DNA of 64,000 bases from Paenibacillus glycinis (GCF_009909185.1 NZ_JAAAMV010000023.1:163171-227170); one strand, 5' to 3'. Numbered from the stretch's first letter, positions 35,158 to 44,294 are shown. The notes: generated from the sequence alone by a model not told the origin. Numbers and translations: made by a program.

Positions 35158-35931
35158 TCAAGGAATCGTCTGCTCTTCGTCGAAGTGCCCCGAACGATTC
35201 ACTTTCGTCTGCAAGTATTTGCGGTTGAACTCCGAGATGTCGCCCCACAGCGGCACGCGCGCGCCTACGTTCATCCCGGATGCTTTGAGCGCCTCCATCT
35301 TCCGGGGGTTGTTCGTGATCAGCGTAACCGGCTTGCCGCGCAGATGCTTCAGCACCGTCAACGTGTCGTCGTAGCTTCGCGCGTCGTCCTTGAAGCCGAG
35401 CTCGAGGTTCGCTTCGACCGTGTCGTAGCCCTTTTCCTGAAGGAGGTACGCCATCGCTTTGCTGAACAACCCGATGCCCCGCCCCTCGTGATTCGCGAGA
35501 TAGAACAGCGCGCCCGCGCCGTGCGCCGCGATCATCTTCATCGACTGATGCAGCTGATAGCCGCAATCGCAACGCTTGCTCCCGAAGATATCGCCGGTAT
35601 GGCAGATGCTGTGCATACGGATGAGCGCGTCCTCCGCGTTCGCGAAATCGCCGTGGACGAGCACGCTCGACTGCTGCTTCTCCGCGAGATTGGAAGCCGA
35701 CAGCTGCTCGATCAGAAACTCCGTTCGTTCTTTTTCCTTGCAGCCGCCTTCCTTATGGACGAGATCCTTGCAGGGCAGCCAGCAGTACCATTGAAACTCG
35801 ACCGTCTCGCCGTCCAAATTGACCGGCAGCTTGATCGGTCCCACCAAGATGATCGTGCCCGACTTCCCCTTGATCGTGTCGATGTTCTGATCGAGCATCG
35901 ACACGATGCTTTCATCAATGACTGGCATCAT
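35158..35931 (-). CDS. ribA: GTP cyclohydrolase II (stand-alone)
   Basis: 257 residues. The zinc site is RMHSICHTGDIFGSKRCDCGYQ (three Cys), followed by NHEGRGIGLFSKAMAYLLQEKG and the GTP-binding LGFKDDARSYDDTLTVLKHL and LITNNPRKMEAL. The enzyme opens GTP to start riboflavin synthesis. There is no DHBP synthase domain, unlike the bifunctional RibBA of B. subtilis; instead about 90 N-terminal residues are of a different, less conserved kind. It stands outside any rib operon. It could be a paralogue with a related GTP-ring-opening role. AAGGAGG precedes two adjacent ATGs. Confidence 0.9.
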   Translation of the reverse strand: MMPVIDESIVSMLDQNIDTIKGKSGTIILVGPIKLPVNLDGETVEFQWYCWLPCKDLVHKEGGCKEKERTEFLIEQLSASNLAEKQQSSVLVHGDFANAEDALIRMHSICHTGDIFGSKRCDCGYQLHQSMKMIAAHGAGALFYLANHEGRGIGLFSKAMAYLLQEKGYDTVEANLELGFKDDARSYDDTLTVLKHLRGKPVTLITNNPRKMEALKASGMNVGARVPLWGDISEFNRKYLQTKVNRSGHFDEEQTIP

Positions 35932-36053
35932 GGCGCCTCCTTGACTCTCCGTTTCTCCAGCTTGGTGCCGTTTACGGTAGGTTTCCCCCGGAAATCGAAA
36001 ATAAGCCGCCCCGCGGGCGGTTGCCTTCGGGACGGCCGTTTGCGGCGGGCAAA

Positions 36054-37418
36054 TCAGTGCGCCGACACCGCTTTCTTGATCATCGCGTTCACGCCGCCGA
36101 CATCCGGATGGGACGGAATCGCCGCGTCGCTCAGCTTGTAGTTGAGCTTCAGCGTCAGGATGCGCGTCACGCTCTCGTCGATCCGTTTCTCCGAAATATC
36201 GCCTTTCCGGACGCTTTGCTTCAACGCCCCGAGCACGGTCTTGGCGTCCTCGTATCCATGCGCCAGCAGGATGATATCGCTGCCTGCCTTGACCGAGGTC
36301 ATCGCCGCCTGCGCCAACCCGAAGTTCTCGGAGATCGCGCCCATCGTCATGTCGTCGGTGATGACGACGCCTTTGAAGCCCAGCTCGCCGCGCAGCTCGT
36401 CCGTGATGATCGTTTTCGACAGGGAGGCCGGCACGTTCTTATCGATCTTGGGGAACAGGATATGCGCGACCATGACCATGTCGACGCCGTCCTTGACCGC
36501 CGCCTTGAACGGCACCCACTCGAACGCCCTTAGCTGCGCCAAGCTCTTGTTTACGACCGGCAGCTCCAGATGGGAGTCCACCGACGTATCCCCGTGGCCC
36601 GGAAAATGCTTCACGACCGGCACCACGCCCTGATCGCGAATGCTATCCATCGCGGCCAAGCCCATGTCGGTCACCCGCTTCGCGGTCGTGCCGTAGGACC
36701 GGTCGCCGATGACCGGGTTCTTCGGATTGCTGTTGATATCGAGCACGGGCGCGAAATCCACGTTGAAGCCCATCAGCTTGCTCGCCGCTCCGAGCGCCGT
36801 CCCGATCTGACTGGCATAGGAGACGTCCCCCGTGTCCCCGATGACCCTGCCCGCGGGAATCTTGAGCAGACCGGGCAGCCTGCTGACGCGTCCGCCCTCC
36901 TGATCCACCGAGATCAGCAGCGGGGCGGGGTTGTCCGCGTTCCAGGCCTTGAGCTGATTGACGTAAGCGGCGACGCCGGCCGGGGTCGTGACGTTCTCTT
37001 TATAGAAGATAAAGCCGCCGATATGCTGCTCCTGAATCATCAGCTTCGCCTGCGCGCTAGCGGTCGTGCCGTCGAGGCCGGCGATGATCATCTCGCCCAG
37101 CTTCTCGTCCAGCGTCATCTTCTGCAGCTTCCGCGCGACGAGCTCCGCCGTCGTCGGCGCGGGCGGCACCGCCGGCTCCTGCGGAGCTGACGGCTCGCTG
37201 CCGGTATTGCCCGGATCCGCGGGCGGCGGCGATCCGTTATGGCCCGCATTGCCGCCATTGCCCGGCTGATTCGGCGTCTCGCCGGGAGCATTCCCCGCAT
37301 CGGGGGTCTTGACCGGCGGCGGTGCCGCCGTGCCCGTATTGTCGCCATTTCCGGAAGAGCCGCATCCGCCGGCAAGACCGACCGAAAGCACCAGCAGGGC
37401 AAGCCATAATTTTCTCAT
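36054..37418 (-). CDS. Glycoside hydrolase family 3 lipoprotein (NagZ/YbbD-like)
   Basis: 454 residues. Lipoprotein signal with lipobox LAGGC, then a Pro/Gly/Asn-rich tether to about 90. The GH3 barrel shows LLISVDQEGGRVSRL, KHFPGHGDTSVDSHLELPVV (the His-Asp pair of NagZ-type enzymes) and VITDDMTMGAIS holding the nucleophile Asp. It should remove N-acetylglucosamine from peptidoglycan fragments outside the cell during cell-wall recycling. The start may be the GTG three codons earlier; the ribosome site is weak either way. Confidence 0.93.
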   Translation of the reverse strand: MRKLWLALLVLSVGLAGGCGSSGNGDNTGTAAPPPVKTPDAGNAPGETPNQPGNGGNAGHNGSPPPADPGNTGSEPSAPQEPAVPPAPTTAELVARKLQKMTLDEKLGEMIIAGLDGTTASAQAKLMIQEQHIGGFIFYKENVTTPAGVAAYVNQLKAWNADNPAPLLISVDQEGGRVSRLPGLLKIPAGRVIGDTGDVSYASQIGTALGAASKLMGFNVDFAPVLDINSNPKNPVIGDRSYGTTAKRVTDMGLAAMDSIRDQGVVPVVKHFPGHGDTSVDSHLELPVVNKSLAQLRAFEWVPFKAAVKDGVDMVMVAHILFPKIDKNVPASLSKTIITDELRGELGFKGVVITDDMTMGAISENFGLAQAAMTSVKAGSDIILLAHGYEDAKTVLGALKQSVRKGDISEKRIDESVTRILTLKLNYKLSDAAIPSHPDVGGVNAMIKKAVSAH

Positions 37419-37607
37419 TTCAACCACGCTCGTTTCATCGATGTCTTCTTAGTCTTACCCTTTCCGACGAAAGAAGACCCCGCAATTGTTGCACTCGACC
37501 GGCCGCTCGAGGTGGCGTTCATGGTCCGGAGACCGTGCCGAGGAAGGAGAAACGCAGAAAAGCCGCCCGCCCGTTTCCGGGCGAAGACGGCGAATTGCGC
37601 GCTCCGA

Positions 37608-38432
37608 TCAAATCGTCCACAAGCTCCAGTCGCTGCGCCGCTTGCCGATCGATTCGATCCAGCGCAGCGAGACATCGAACAGCTCGTCGCGGGAGGCTTT
37701 GCTGGAGAAGGTATGGTCCCCTTGCAAAATGACCTCCTTGTCGCAGTTGCCCTCCTTGCGCAGCCAAAACATTTTCTGGTACAGGAAGCAATAGTCGACC
37801 GGGATGACCGTATCGGCCGTGCCGTGCACGATCAGAACGTCGCCGCCGTAGCCGCCCAGCTCGGTGAGCGGTTGGAACTGCGCCAGCGAATCGGTGAACC
37901 GCTTCGTGAACAGATAATGCATGTAGTCCGTCTTGCCGACGGTGTCGATCTCCTCGATCGCCTTCATGCCGACGATGTTGCGGATATCCATGTACGGATG
38001 CGCCACCGGCGCCCACAGCACGAGGGATTTGACGCGCGCATCCCGCGCCGCCGTGAGTACCGCGACCGCGCCGCCCAGGCTGTGCCCCAGGAGCACGAGC
38101 CGCTCCGAATCCACCAGGTCGAGACCGGAGGCATAGTCGATGACCGTCCGCGTCTGGGCGATAAGCTCATCCAAGCCGCCGCTGCCGTAGTCGCCGGTGC
38201 TCTCGCCGCAGCCGCCGTAATCGAAGCGAAGCACGAGATGCCCGCTGCGCGTCAGCTGCTCGGCGGCTTCCACGAACAGGCGGTCCGTTCCCATCCGGTT
38301 GCCGATGAAGCCATGGCAAATAATGACGATCGGATATTTGTTCCCGCATCTTGCGCCTTCCTGCACGACCGGATACTGCAGCACGCCGGCCAATTCTATA
38401 TCGCCGCTCTTGATCGTTATGGGATGATTCAT
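37608..38432 (-). CDS. Alpha/beta hydrolase (S9-like serine hydrolase)
   Basis: 274 residues from MNHPITIKSGDIELAG. The oxyanion-hole segment PIVIICHGFIGNRMG, the FDYGGCGESTGD strand and the nucleophile elbow LLGHSLGGAVAVL (Ser near 116) are standard. The late acidic and His residues appear in VHGTADTVIPV and LQGDHTF. It is cytoplasmic, of the dienelactone-hydrolase/prolyl-oligopeptidase-like class and probably an esterase. Substrate unknown; monocistronic. Confidence 0.9.
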   Translation of the reverse strand: MNHPITIKSGDIELAGVLQYPVVQEGARCGNKYPIVIICHGFIGNRMGTDRLFVEAAEQLTRSGHLVLRFDYGGCGESTGDYGSGGLDELIAQTRTVIDYASGLDLVDSERLVLLGHSLGGAVAVLTAARDARVKSLVLWAPVAHPYMDIRNIVGMKAIEEIDTVGKTDYMHYLFTKRFTDSLAQFQPLTELGGYGGDVLIVHGTADTVIPVDYCFLYQKMFWLRKEGNCDKEVILQGDHTFSSKASRDELFDVSLRWIESIGKRRSDWSLWTI

Positions 38433-38608
38433 TATCGGCACCACCTTATTCCTATAATTCCTACCTACTTTGTTGGGATTAACAATACCATGGAAAACGC
38501 CGACCGTCAATCGCCATTTCCCCCGGGAATCGGCCAACGGCACGACATGCAAAACGCCTATTGCGACGGTCGCGCAAACGACCGCCCGCTCGCGGAAGGT
38601 ACGCCCCG

Positions 38609-39304
38609 CTACGCCCCGATATGCTTCAGCGCCTCGCGCACGCTAAGCGGCGAAAGCTCGTGCTCGCGTACGAACGCCCGCACGGCTTCGGGATCGGTTT
38701 TGCCGTATTCCCGCAGCGCCCAGCCGATCGCCTTGCGCATGAAGAAATCGCCTTCGCGCGCCGTCCGCGTAATGAGCGCGAACAATAGCGCCGCATCCGT
38801 GCGCTCCTTGTAGCCGAGCTGAAACAGAATCGCGCTGCGCCGCAGCCACAGGTTGTCCGACGCGATCCATTTCTCCGGGAACGCCGGCACGAGCTCCGGA
38901 TGCTTCGCGAAGAGCGTTCCGGCGAGATGGCTCGCGATCATGTCGACGGTGTCCCACCAGGCCTGCGTCGTGATGAGAAATTCCAGCAGCTCCGTCTGCT
39001 CCGCGCGCAGGTCCTTTTTGCGTTTCTCCAGCAGCATCAACGCCGTATACGGAAATTCGCGTTCCGGCAGCAGCCATAATCGTCGTACCGCGGTTTCAAG
39101 CTCCGCCCCGGCAGGCACGCCGCGCTCCTTCATGTACTGCTTGACGAGCGCCGTACGCTCCGGATTGCGAATGCCGAGAAACGAAAACTGATTGCGCATG
39201 TAAGCTTCCATCGAAGCCGCCTGCTCCGCGTTCGCATGGCTCCGCAGCAATTCCTCGAGCCCGTCCGCGTAGGCTATCCCGTTCCCCGTATGTATGGCCG
39301 TCAT
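38609..39304 (-). CDS. DNA alkylation repair protein, AlkD-like HEAT-repeat glycosylase
   Basis: 231 residues, all helical. Conserved points are MRNQFSFLGIRNPERTALVKQYMK, TQAWWDTVDMIASHLAG near 120, WIASDNLWLRRSAILFQLGYKERTD and FFMRKAIGWALREYGKTDPEAV. These fit the AlkD family that excises N3/N7-alkylated purines from DNA without base flipping. AGAGGGGGCGG lies before the ATG. Expression control is not visible. Confidence 0.93.
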   Translation of the reverse strand: MTAIHTGNGIAYADGLEELLRSHANAEQAASMEAYMRNQFSFLGIRNPERTALVKQYMKERGVPAGAELETAVRRLWLLPEREFPYTALMLLEKRKKDLRAEQTELLEFLITTQAWWDTVDMIASHLAGTLFAKHPELVPAFPEKWIASDNLWLRRSAILFQLGYKERTDAALLFALITRTAREGDFFMRKAIGWALREYGKTDPEAVRAFVREHELSPLSVREALKHIGA

Positions 39305-39430
39305 CCGGTCCGCCCCCTCTTAGCCTGATTATACAAGATAATTCGGCTCCAACCAAAACGCGACGCTTCGGAAATCGGGATGCTTCGCCAAGCACGTTCC
39401 CGCCCCCAGTCCTCTCGCCGACGCAGCAAC

Positions 39431-39456
39431 AAAAAAGCCCCTTCTCTCGAAGGGGC
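39431..39456 (-). terminator. Intrinsic terminator after the nirBD-hemD operon
   Basis: GCCCCTTCGAGAGAAGGGGC followed by TTTTTTG on the minus strand, about 65 bases after the hemD-like stop. Confidence 0.85.
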
Positions 39457-39521
39457 CCGCTATTCCCGATGACGTCCAATCCCGCTGATTCGCCTCGCGC
39501 AGACGCGATCCGACCGCTCGC

Positions 39522-40346
39522 TCAAGCGACGTAATTGCCGTCCGCGGCGCCGAAGAACTTGCACATCGCCACCACCATGCTGCCCATCCGCTCCTCCTCC
39601 GGAAATAACACCTGCGCCACGCCCTCTTCACGGAGCGCCTCGGCCGACACCTTGCCGACGGCAGCCGCCAGCACGCTGCCCGCGAAGGCCGCCCGCAGCG
39701 CCTCCAGCTTGCCGCGCGCCGCCGCGCAGCCCATCACGCAGCGGACCTGCGCCGTGCTCGTGAAGGCGACGGCGTCCACTTGGCCGCCGATAATCTCGTC
39801 GATCAACCGATCGACGACATCGCCTTCCGGCGGGAGGTGGCGGTACGGCAGCAGCTCCTCGCAGACGGCTCCGCGGGCGGATAGCTCGCCGGTCATCCGC
39901 GGCGCGGGATCGCCGTACAACTGAAGCGCGACCCGCATGCCGGTCAAGTCGCTCTGCCCCATGACCCGAAGCAGGCCGGCCGTCGTGCCGTCGTCGTCGC
40001 GCGCATCCGGCGCGAGGCCGAACCGGCGCAGCGCGTTCACGGTCTTGTAGCCGCGGGCCGCGATCCGCATCCGGCCGAGCGCGGCGAGAAACGGCATCAG
40101 CAGCCCGAGCCGGTCCGCCGCGTCCAGCAAGGCCTCCGTGCCCGTGCCGGTCGTCAGGACGAGCCAGTCCGCCGGGTCGGCGATCAAGCCGCGCAGCTGC
40201 TCCTCGATCCGGGCGTCGTCGAGGAAGACTTCGCCCTGCGCCGGCCGAAGCAGCGTCGTCCCGCCGAATTTGGCCACCATTCTATTGAAGTCGTCCGCCT
40301 TGCGCGCTCCCGTCACCGCTATCGTTTTCCCTTCCAATCGCGCCAT
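39522..40346 (-). CDS. Uroporphyrinogen-III synthase-like protein (HemD family)
   Basis: 274 residues from MARLEGKTIAVTGARKADDF. Two similar half-domains and the family-like segments WLVLTTGTGTEALLDAADRLG, DLTGMRVALQLYG and DAVAFTSTAQVRCVMG near 190 place it in the HemD fold, which closes hydroxymethylbilane to uroporphyrinogen III. As the third gene after nirB and nirD it probably helps supply sirohaem for nitrite reductase, taking the place occupied by a uroporphyrinogen methyltransferase in B. subtilis (nasF). A frame extension to 40562 is not coding-like and was rejected. Confidence 0.85.
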   Translation of the reverse strand: MARLEGKTIAVTGARKADDFNRMVAKFGGTTLLRPAQGEVFLDDARIEEQLRGLIADPADWLVLTTGTGTEALLDAADRLGLLMPFLAALGRMRIAARGYKTVNALRRFGLAPDARDDDGTTAGLLRVMGQSDLTGMRVALQLYGDPAPRMTGELSARGAVCEELLPYRHLPPEGDVVDRLIDEIIGGQVDAVAFTSTAQVRCVMGCAAARGKLEALRAAFAGSVLAAAVGKVSAEALREEGVAQVLFPEEERMGSMVVAMCKFFGAADGNYVA

Positions 40347-40426
40347 TTCCGCCGCCTCCCGCCTCGTAATCGCCGTTGTCCGGCCGTATGCCCGAATTCC
40401 CTCGCCGCCCGATTGCCGTTGCCTTC

Positions 40427-40762
40427 TCAGGATACCTTCGCTTCGACCTCGTCCTTCAGGAACAGGATCACGTTGCCGGCTTCGTCCACCTCGACCGGAT
40501 ACGCGTCGACGCAGCCTTCGTCCGGCGCCTGCACGCGTCCGTCGTGCAGATCGATCTTCCAATCATGCAGGGGACAATAGACATGATGGTCGCACACGAT
40601 CCCTTCGGAAAGCCTGCCCTGCTTGTGCGGGCAGCGGTTCTCGACCGCCTTGACCGTGCCGTCCGACAGCCTGAACATCGCCAGCTCCAGCGTCCCCGCC
40701 CGGAACACCCGTCCCGAACGCGCCGGAAATTCGGAAATATGCCCTACCACCACTCGGTTCAT
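40427..40762 (-). CDS. nirD: Assimilatory nitrite reductase small subunit
   Basis: 111 residues. Rieske-type domain with RCPHKQGRLSEG and VYCPLHDWKIDL providing the Cys-His pairs for a [2Fe-2S]-like site. It acts with NirB in the cytoplasm to reduce nitrite to ammonium with NADH. It lies 155 bases after nirB in the same direction; this gap is GC-rich without a gene. Control is shared with nirB through the leader and promoter upstream of nirB. Confidence 0.95.
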   Translation of the reverse strand: MNRVVVGHISEFPARSGRVFRAGTLELAMFRLSDGTVKAVENRCPHKQGRLSEGIVCDHHVYCPLHDWKIDLHDGRVQAPDEGCVDAYPVEVDEAGNVILFLKDEVEAKVS

Positions 40763-40917
40763 CGCGCTTCCGCTCCTTCGCCCAGCCGCCGACCGGCGAC
40801 GGCTCTCCATGATCGGACGGCGTGCGCATTTCCGCGCCCGTCGCCGCTTGCCGCTATCATCTCCCACGCGCCTCGCCGCTTGCCCATATCGTTCTCCGCC
40901 TGCTTCGCGGCTTCCGT

Positions 40918-43362
40918 TTACTTCCCGTCGGCGGCCTGCGCGCCGACCGTCGCCGTCATGACGCCGAACGCGCCGCGAAGGTCGTCGTTCTCGATGATCT
41001 GCTTCCACGGATCCTGCGTCAGCTCCAGCGCCTTGTCGATGCGGGCGTTAAGCGCGTCGCGGTCTTCCGGCTTCTCGAGCGCCCGCTTGATCGTTTCCAG
41101 CCCGACGCGCAAGGACCACTCGCTCGTACGCTCCATATAGTTCGCCGTCTCGCGGTAATATTGCAGATAAGCGCCGGTCCAAGCGAGCACTTCCTCCTCG
41201 GTCTTGACCTTCGTCAGCAGATCCGCCGCGCGGACGCGGGTGCCGCCGTTGCCGGCCGCGTAGAGCTCCCAACCGCCGTCGATCGCGACGACGCCGAGGT
41301 CCTTGATCGTCGCCTCCGCGCAGTTGCGCGGGCAGCCGGATACGGCGAGCTTCACTTTATGCGGCGTGTTCAGCCGTTCGAATTTCTTCTCCAGATCCAC
41401 GCCCATCTTGATGGCGTCCTGGGTGCCGAAGCGGCAAAACGTGTTGCCGACGCAGGTCTTGACCGTCCGCAGCGACTTGCCGTAGGCGTACCCGGACGGC
41501 ATGTCGAGGTCCTTCCACATGCCGGGCAGGTCTTCTTTCTTGACGCCGAGCAGATCGATCCGCTGGCCGCCGGTGAATTTGACGAGCGGCACTCGGTACT
41601 TCTCCGCGACCGTCGCGATCTTCATCAGATCCTCCGGCGTCGTCACGCCCCCGTAGATGCGCGGAACGACGGAGTACGTGCCGTCCTTCTGAATGTTGGC
41701 GTGGTTGCGCTCGTTGACGAAGCGCGATTCCCGTTCGTCCTCGTGCTCCTCCGGGAACGCCATGCCCAGGTAATAGTTGAGCGCCGGGCGGCATTTGGAA
41801 CAGCCCTCCGTATTGCGCCATGCCAGCACGTGCATGACTTCTTTCGACGTCGTCAGGTGCATCTGCCGTATGGCGCCGACGACCTCGTCCCGGGACAGCG
41901 GCGTGCAGCCGCAGATGCCTTCCTTTACCGCCGCCACCCGATCGGCGCCGAGCGTCGCCGACAGAACCGCTTCCACGAGCGGCTTGCAGCCGCCGCAGCC
42001 GGCGGAAGCCTTCGTGCAGGCCTTCAGCTCGGGCAAGCTGGCGCAGCCTTTCTCCGCAATGGCTCCGACCAGCGTATCCTTGGTCACGCCGTTGCAGCCG
42101 CAGACGATCTCGTCGCCGCTCATCGCCGCGACCAGGTCGGTCGCACTCTCCGCTTTGCCTCCCGCACCGGACGGTCCGAACAAAACTTCCTTCTCGATGC
42201 CCGTGTAATCCTTCCCGCCCCGGATGGCCGAGAACAGCTTCGAGCTGTCGCCCGTATCGCCGAAGAGCACCGCGCCGACGACTTTGCCGTTCTCGAACAC
42301 GACCTTCTTATAGATGCCGTCCAGGTCGTCCTGGACGCGGAGCGCCTTCGTGCCGGGTTCGTCCGCGAAACGTCCCGCCGAGAAGACATGGACGCCGGAG
42401 ACCTTCAGCTTCGTCGAGACGACCGAGCCCTGGTAGCCGTCGCCGTCCGCGCCGGCCAGCTTCCTCGCCAGCACCGCGCCTTGCTCGTAAAGCGGCGCCA
42501 CGAGGCCGTACGAGACGCCGCGATGCTCCGCGCATTCCCCCACGGCGTGGATGTTCGGGAGGCTCGCGGCCATATAATCGTCCACCACGATGCCGTCGTT
42601 CACGACGAGGCCGCTGTTCTTCGCCAGCCGCGCGTTCGGCCGGATGCCGACCGCCATGACGATCAGATCGGCCGCCTCATGGGAGCCGTCCTTGAACGTC
42701 AGTCCCGTGACGCGCTCTTCGCCCGTAATGAAGTCGGACTGCTTGCCCAGCAGAAACTTCATCCCTTGGCGCTCCAGCTCCGCCTGCAGCATGCGCGAGG
42801 CCGTCTCGTCCAGCTGCCGGTTCATCAAATACGGGCTGTTGTGGACGACGCCGACCTCCATGCCGAGATTGATCAGGCCGCGGGCGGCTTCGAGGCCGAG
42901 CAGGCCGCCGCCGATGACGACCGCCTTCCGGTACCGTTCGGCCGTCTCGATCATCGTCTCGCAGTCCTTGATGTCGCGGAACGCGATGACGCCTTCCTTG
43001 TCGGCGCCGGGCAGCGGCAGCATGAAGGGCAGCGAGCCCGTCGCGAACACCAGCTCGTCGTAAGGCAGCGTCTCTCCGCCATTCGTGGAGACGGTCCGCG
43101 CCGCCGCGTCCACCGCTACCGCTTCTTGCCCGGCGAGCAGCGCAATGCCGTTGTCGCGGTACCAGTCCCAATCGTTCAAAATGATATCTTTCATGCCGGC
43201 CTCTCCCGCGAGAACGGACGAGAGCATGATGCGGTTATAGTTCGGATGCGGCTCGGCTCCGATAATGGACACGTCGTACCGGCCAGGGTTAAGCTTCAAC
43301 AGCTGTTCGACGAACGATACGCCGGCCATGCCGTTGCCGATCATGACGAGCTTCCTTTTCAT
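40918..43362 (-). CDS. nirB: Assimilatory NADH-dependent nitrite reductase large subunit
   Basis: 814 residues from an ATG preceded by GAGGAGAGATCGCC. Domains in order: FAD/NADH reductase (KLVMIGNGMAGVSFVEQLLK at the start; VVIGGGLLGLEAARGL near 150); a BFD-like [2Fe-2S] region with CGCNGVTKDTLV and AGCGGCKPLV near 420-460; and a sirohaem/[4Fe-4S] reductase domain with TCVGNTFCRFG and KLAVSGCPRNCAEA near 640-690. It reduces nitrite to ammonium for nitrogen assimilation. Its leader carries an ANTAR-type antitermination element and its promoter a GlnR/TnrA box. Confidence 0.97.
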   Translation of the reverse strand: MKRKLVMIGNGMAGVSFVEQLLKLNPGRYDVSIIGAEPHPNYNRIMLSSVLAGEAGMKDIILNDWDWYRDNGIALLAGQEAVAVDAAARTVSTNGGETLPYDELVFATGSLPFMLPLPGADKEGVIAFRDIKDCETMIETAERYRKAVVIGGGLLGLEAARGLINLGMEVGVVHNSPYLMNRQLDETASRMLQAELERQGMKFLLGKQSDFITGEERVTGLTFKDGSHEAADLIVMAVGIRPNARLAKNSGLVVNDGIVVDDYMAASLPNIHAVGECAEHRGVSYGLVAPLYEQGAVLARKLAGADGDGYQGSVVSTKLKVSGVHVFSAGRFADEPGTKALRVQDDLDGIYKKVVFENGKVVGAVLFGDTGDSSKLFSAIRGGKDYTGIEKEVLFGPSGAGGKAESATDLVAAMSGDEIVCGCNGVTKDTLVGAIAEKGCASLPELKACTKASAGCGGCKPLVEAVLSATLGADRVAAVKEGICGCTPLSRDEVVGAIRQMHLTTSKEVMHVLAWRNTEGCSKCRPALNYYLGMAFPEEHEDERESRFVNERNHANIQKDGTYSVVPRIYGGVTTPEDLMKIATVAEKYRVPLVKFTGGQRIDLLGVKKEDLPGMWKDLDMPSGYAYGKSLRTVKTCVGNTFCRFGTQDAIKMGVDLEKKFERLNTPHKVKLAVSGCPRNCAEATIKDLGVVAIDGGWELYAAGNGGTRVRAADLLTKVKTEEEVLAWTGAYLQYYRETANYMERTSEWSLRVGLETIKRALEKPEDRDALNARIDKALELTQDPWKQIIENDDLRGAFGVMTATVGAQAADGK

Positions 43363-43408
43363 GGCGATCTCTCCTCTTGGAAAAAGTGATGACGCGTCCC
43401 GGAAACCA

Positions 43409-43490
43409 TAAAAAGCCCATCCCCGCGTCAACGATAAGCTGACGCGGAGATAGGCACCATTGCCGGATCGAATGGGCACGCCGTTGTGCC
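43409..43490 (-). promoter_or_regulatory. ANTAR-type antitermination leader of nirB (hairpins P1, P2 and terminator)
   Basis: On the minus strand, P1 (43475-43490) is GGCAC-[AACGGC]-GUGCC and P2 (43453-43464) is GGC-[AAUGGU]-GCC. Both hexaloops have A at position 1 and G at position 4, the known ANTAR-protein recognition pattern. The 3' arm of P2 (GCC) is the first part of a 16-bp terminator stem (43415-43455), GCCUAUCUCCGCGUCA pairing with UGACGCGGGGAUGGGC, followed by TTTTTAT. Holding P2 would therefore prevent termination. The adjacent gene encodes an ANTAR protein. Confidence 0.88.
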
Positions 43491-43513
43491 GCAGGATCGA
43501 ATATTATGACTCG

Positions 43514-43577
43514 ATTATAGATCGCTCTAAGATATATGTCAACTATATTGACATCAGTTGCGGTATTGCTTCATAAT
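43514..43577. promoter_or_regulatory. Divergent nirB / ANTAR-gene promoters sharing one GlnR/TnrA box
   Basis: nirB, minus strand: TTGACA (43537-43542), 17 bases, TATAAT (43514-43519). ANTAR gene, plus strand: TTGACA (43548-43553), 18 bases, CATAAT (43572-43577). The segment 43537-43553, TGTCA-ACTATAT-TGACA, is a perfect palindrome and an exact TGTNA-N7-TNACA site, the B. subtilis GlnR/TnrA consensus. It contains both -35 hexamers, so a bound regulator would block both promoters. Confidence 0.88.
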
Positions 43578-43698
43578 ACAGCGAGAAGGTTCGCAAACAC
43601 GCGCCATAATGAAACGACTATATGTCATATTCCATTACATCCTTGCCTCTGCAAACGTGAAATGAACGCCCAAGCCCAGCCAAGCGAGGTGATGATCG

Positions 43699-44253
43699 TT
43701 GAAAGCCATTCTTTTGCTTGAACAAGGAAAGTCCTCGGATGCCGCGCGCAGCCTGCGGCAGTGCTGCGAATCGCTGCACCGGGCGGAGCGCGCGGAAGAA
43801 GCCAAGCGTCTCGTCGGGAGCGTCGACGCGGTCGTGCTGCACGCGCCGGCCGATGCGATGCAGGAGTGGCAGTCCGCGATAGCCGGCATGCGCCGGCTTC
43901 CGACGCTGTGGCTCTGCCCGGATGCCGCGGTGCCGAAGGAGCCCGATTGGGGCTTCGCGTTGGACGGCATCCTCTTCGGTTCCATGAACGCCCTGGAGAT
44001 GGACGTGGCGCTGAAATGGGGGCAGCGCGCGTTCCAACAACGCAAACGCTGGGCGGAGGAGCGCGAGCAGCTGTTGCAGCGGCTCGAAGAGCGCAAATGG
44101 ATCGATCAGGCGAAGGCGGTGCTGTGCGAGATCAAAGGGATCACCGAAGCGGAAGCGTATGACTTCCTGCGCAAGCAGGCGATGAACGAACGCAAGCGGA
44201 TCGGGGATGTATCGGCCTCCATCGTGAAAGTCTACCAGCTCATCCACGGTTGA
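43699..44253 (+). CDS. ANTAR-domain RNA-binding antiterminator (NasT-like) with degenerate receiver
   Basis: 184 residues from a TTG preceded by GAGGTGATGATCG. Residues 1-115 resemble a response-regulator receiver. However, the phospho-acceptor position reads VVLHAP rather than VVLDxxMP, and the N-terminal acidic pair is missing, so phosphorylation is unlikely. A coiled-coil linker (RKRWAEEREQLLQRLEERK) leads to the ANTAR domain: WIDQAKAVLCEIKGITEAEAYDFLRKQAM and a closing IGDVSASIV helix. ANTAR proteins such as NasR, NasT and EutV bind dual hexaloop hairpins and prevent termination. Two such elements flank this gene, in front of nirB and narK. The input signal and any sensor partner are not encoded nearby. 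Confidence 0.9.
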   Translation: MKAILLLEQGKSSDAARSLRQCCESLHRAERAEEAKRLVGSVDAVVLHAPADAMQEWQSAIAGMRRLPTLWLCPDAAVPKEPDWGFALDGILFGSMNALEMDVALKWGQRAFQQRKRWAEEREQLLQRLEERKWIDQAKAVLCEIKGITEAEAYDFLRKQAMNERKRIGDVSASIVKVYQLIHG

Positions 44254-44294
44254 ACGCGATTCGAACGGCCGGCAAAATTTTCTTCGGCTATCCG

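Noticed and set aside
40822..43389. An 855-codon plus-strand frame opposite nirB
   Set aside because: Shadow of nirB; no ribosome site, biased composition and no recognisable domain.
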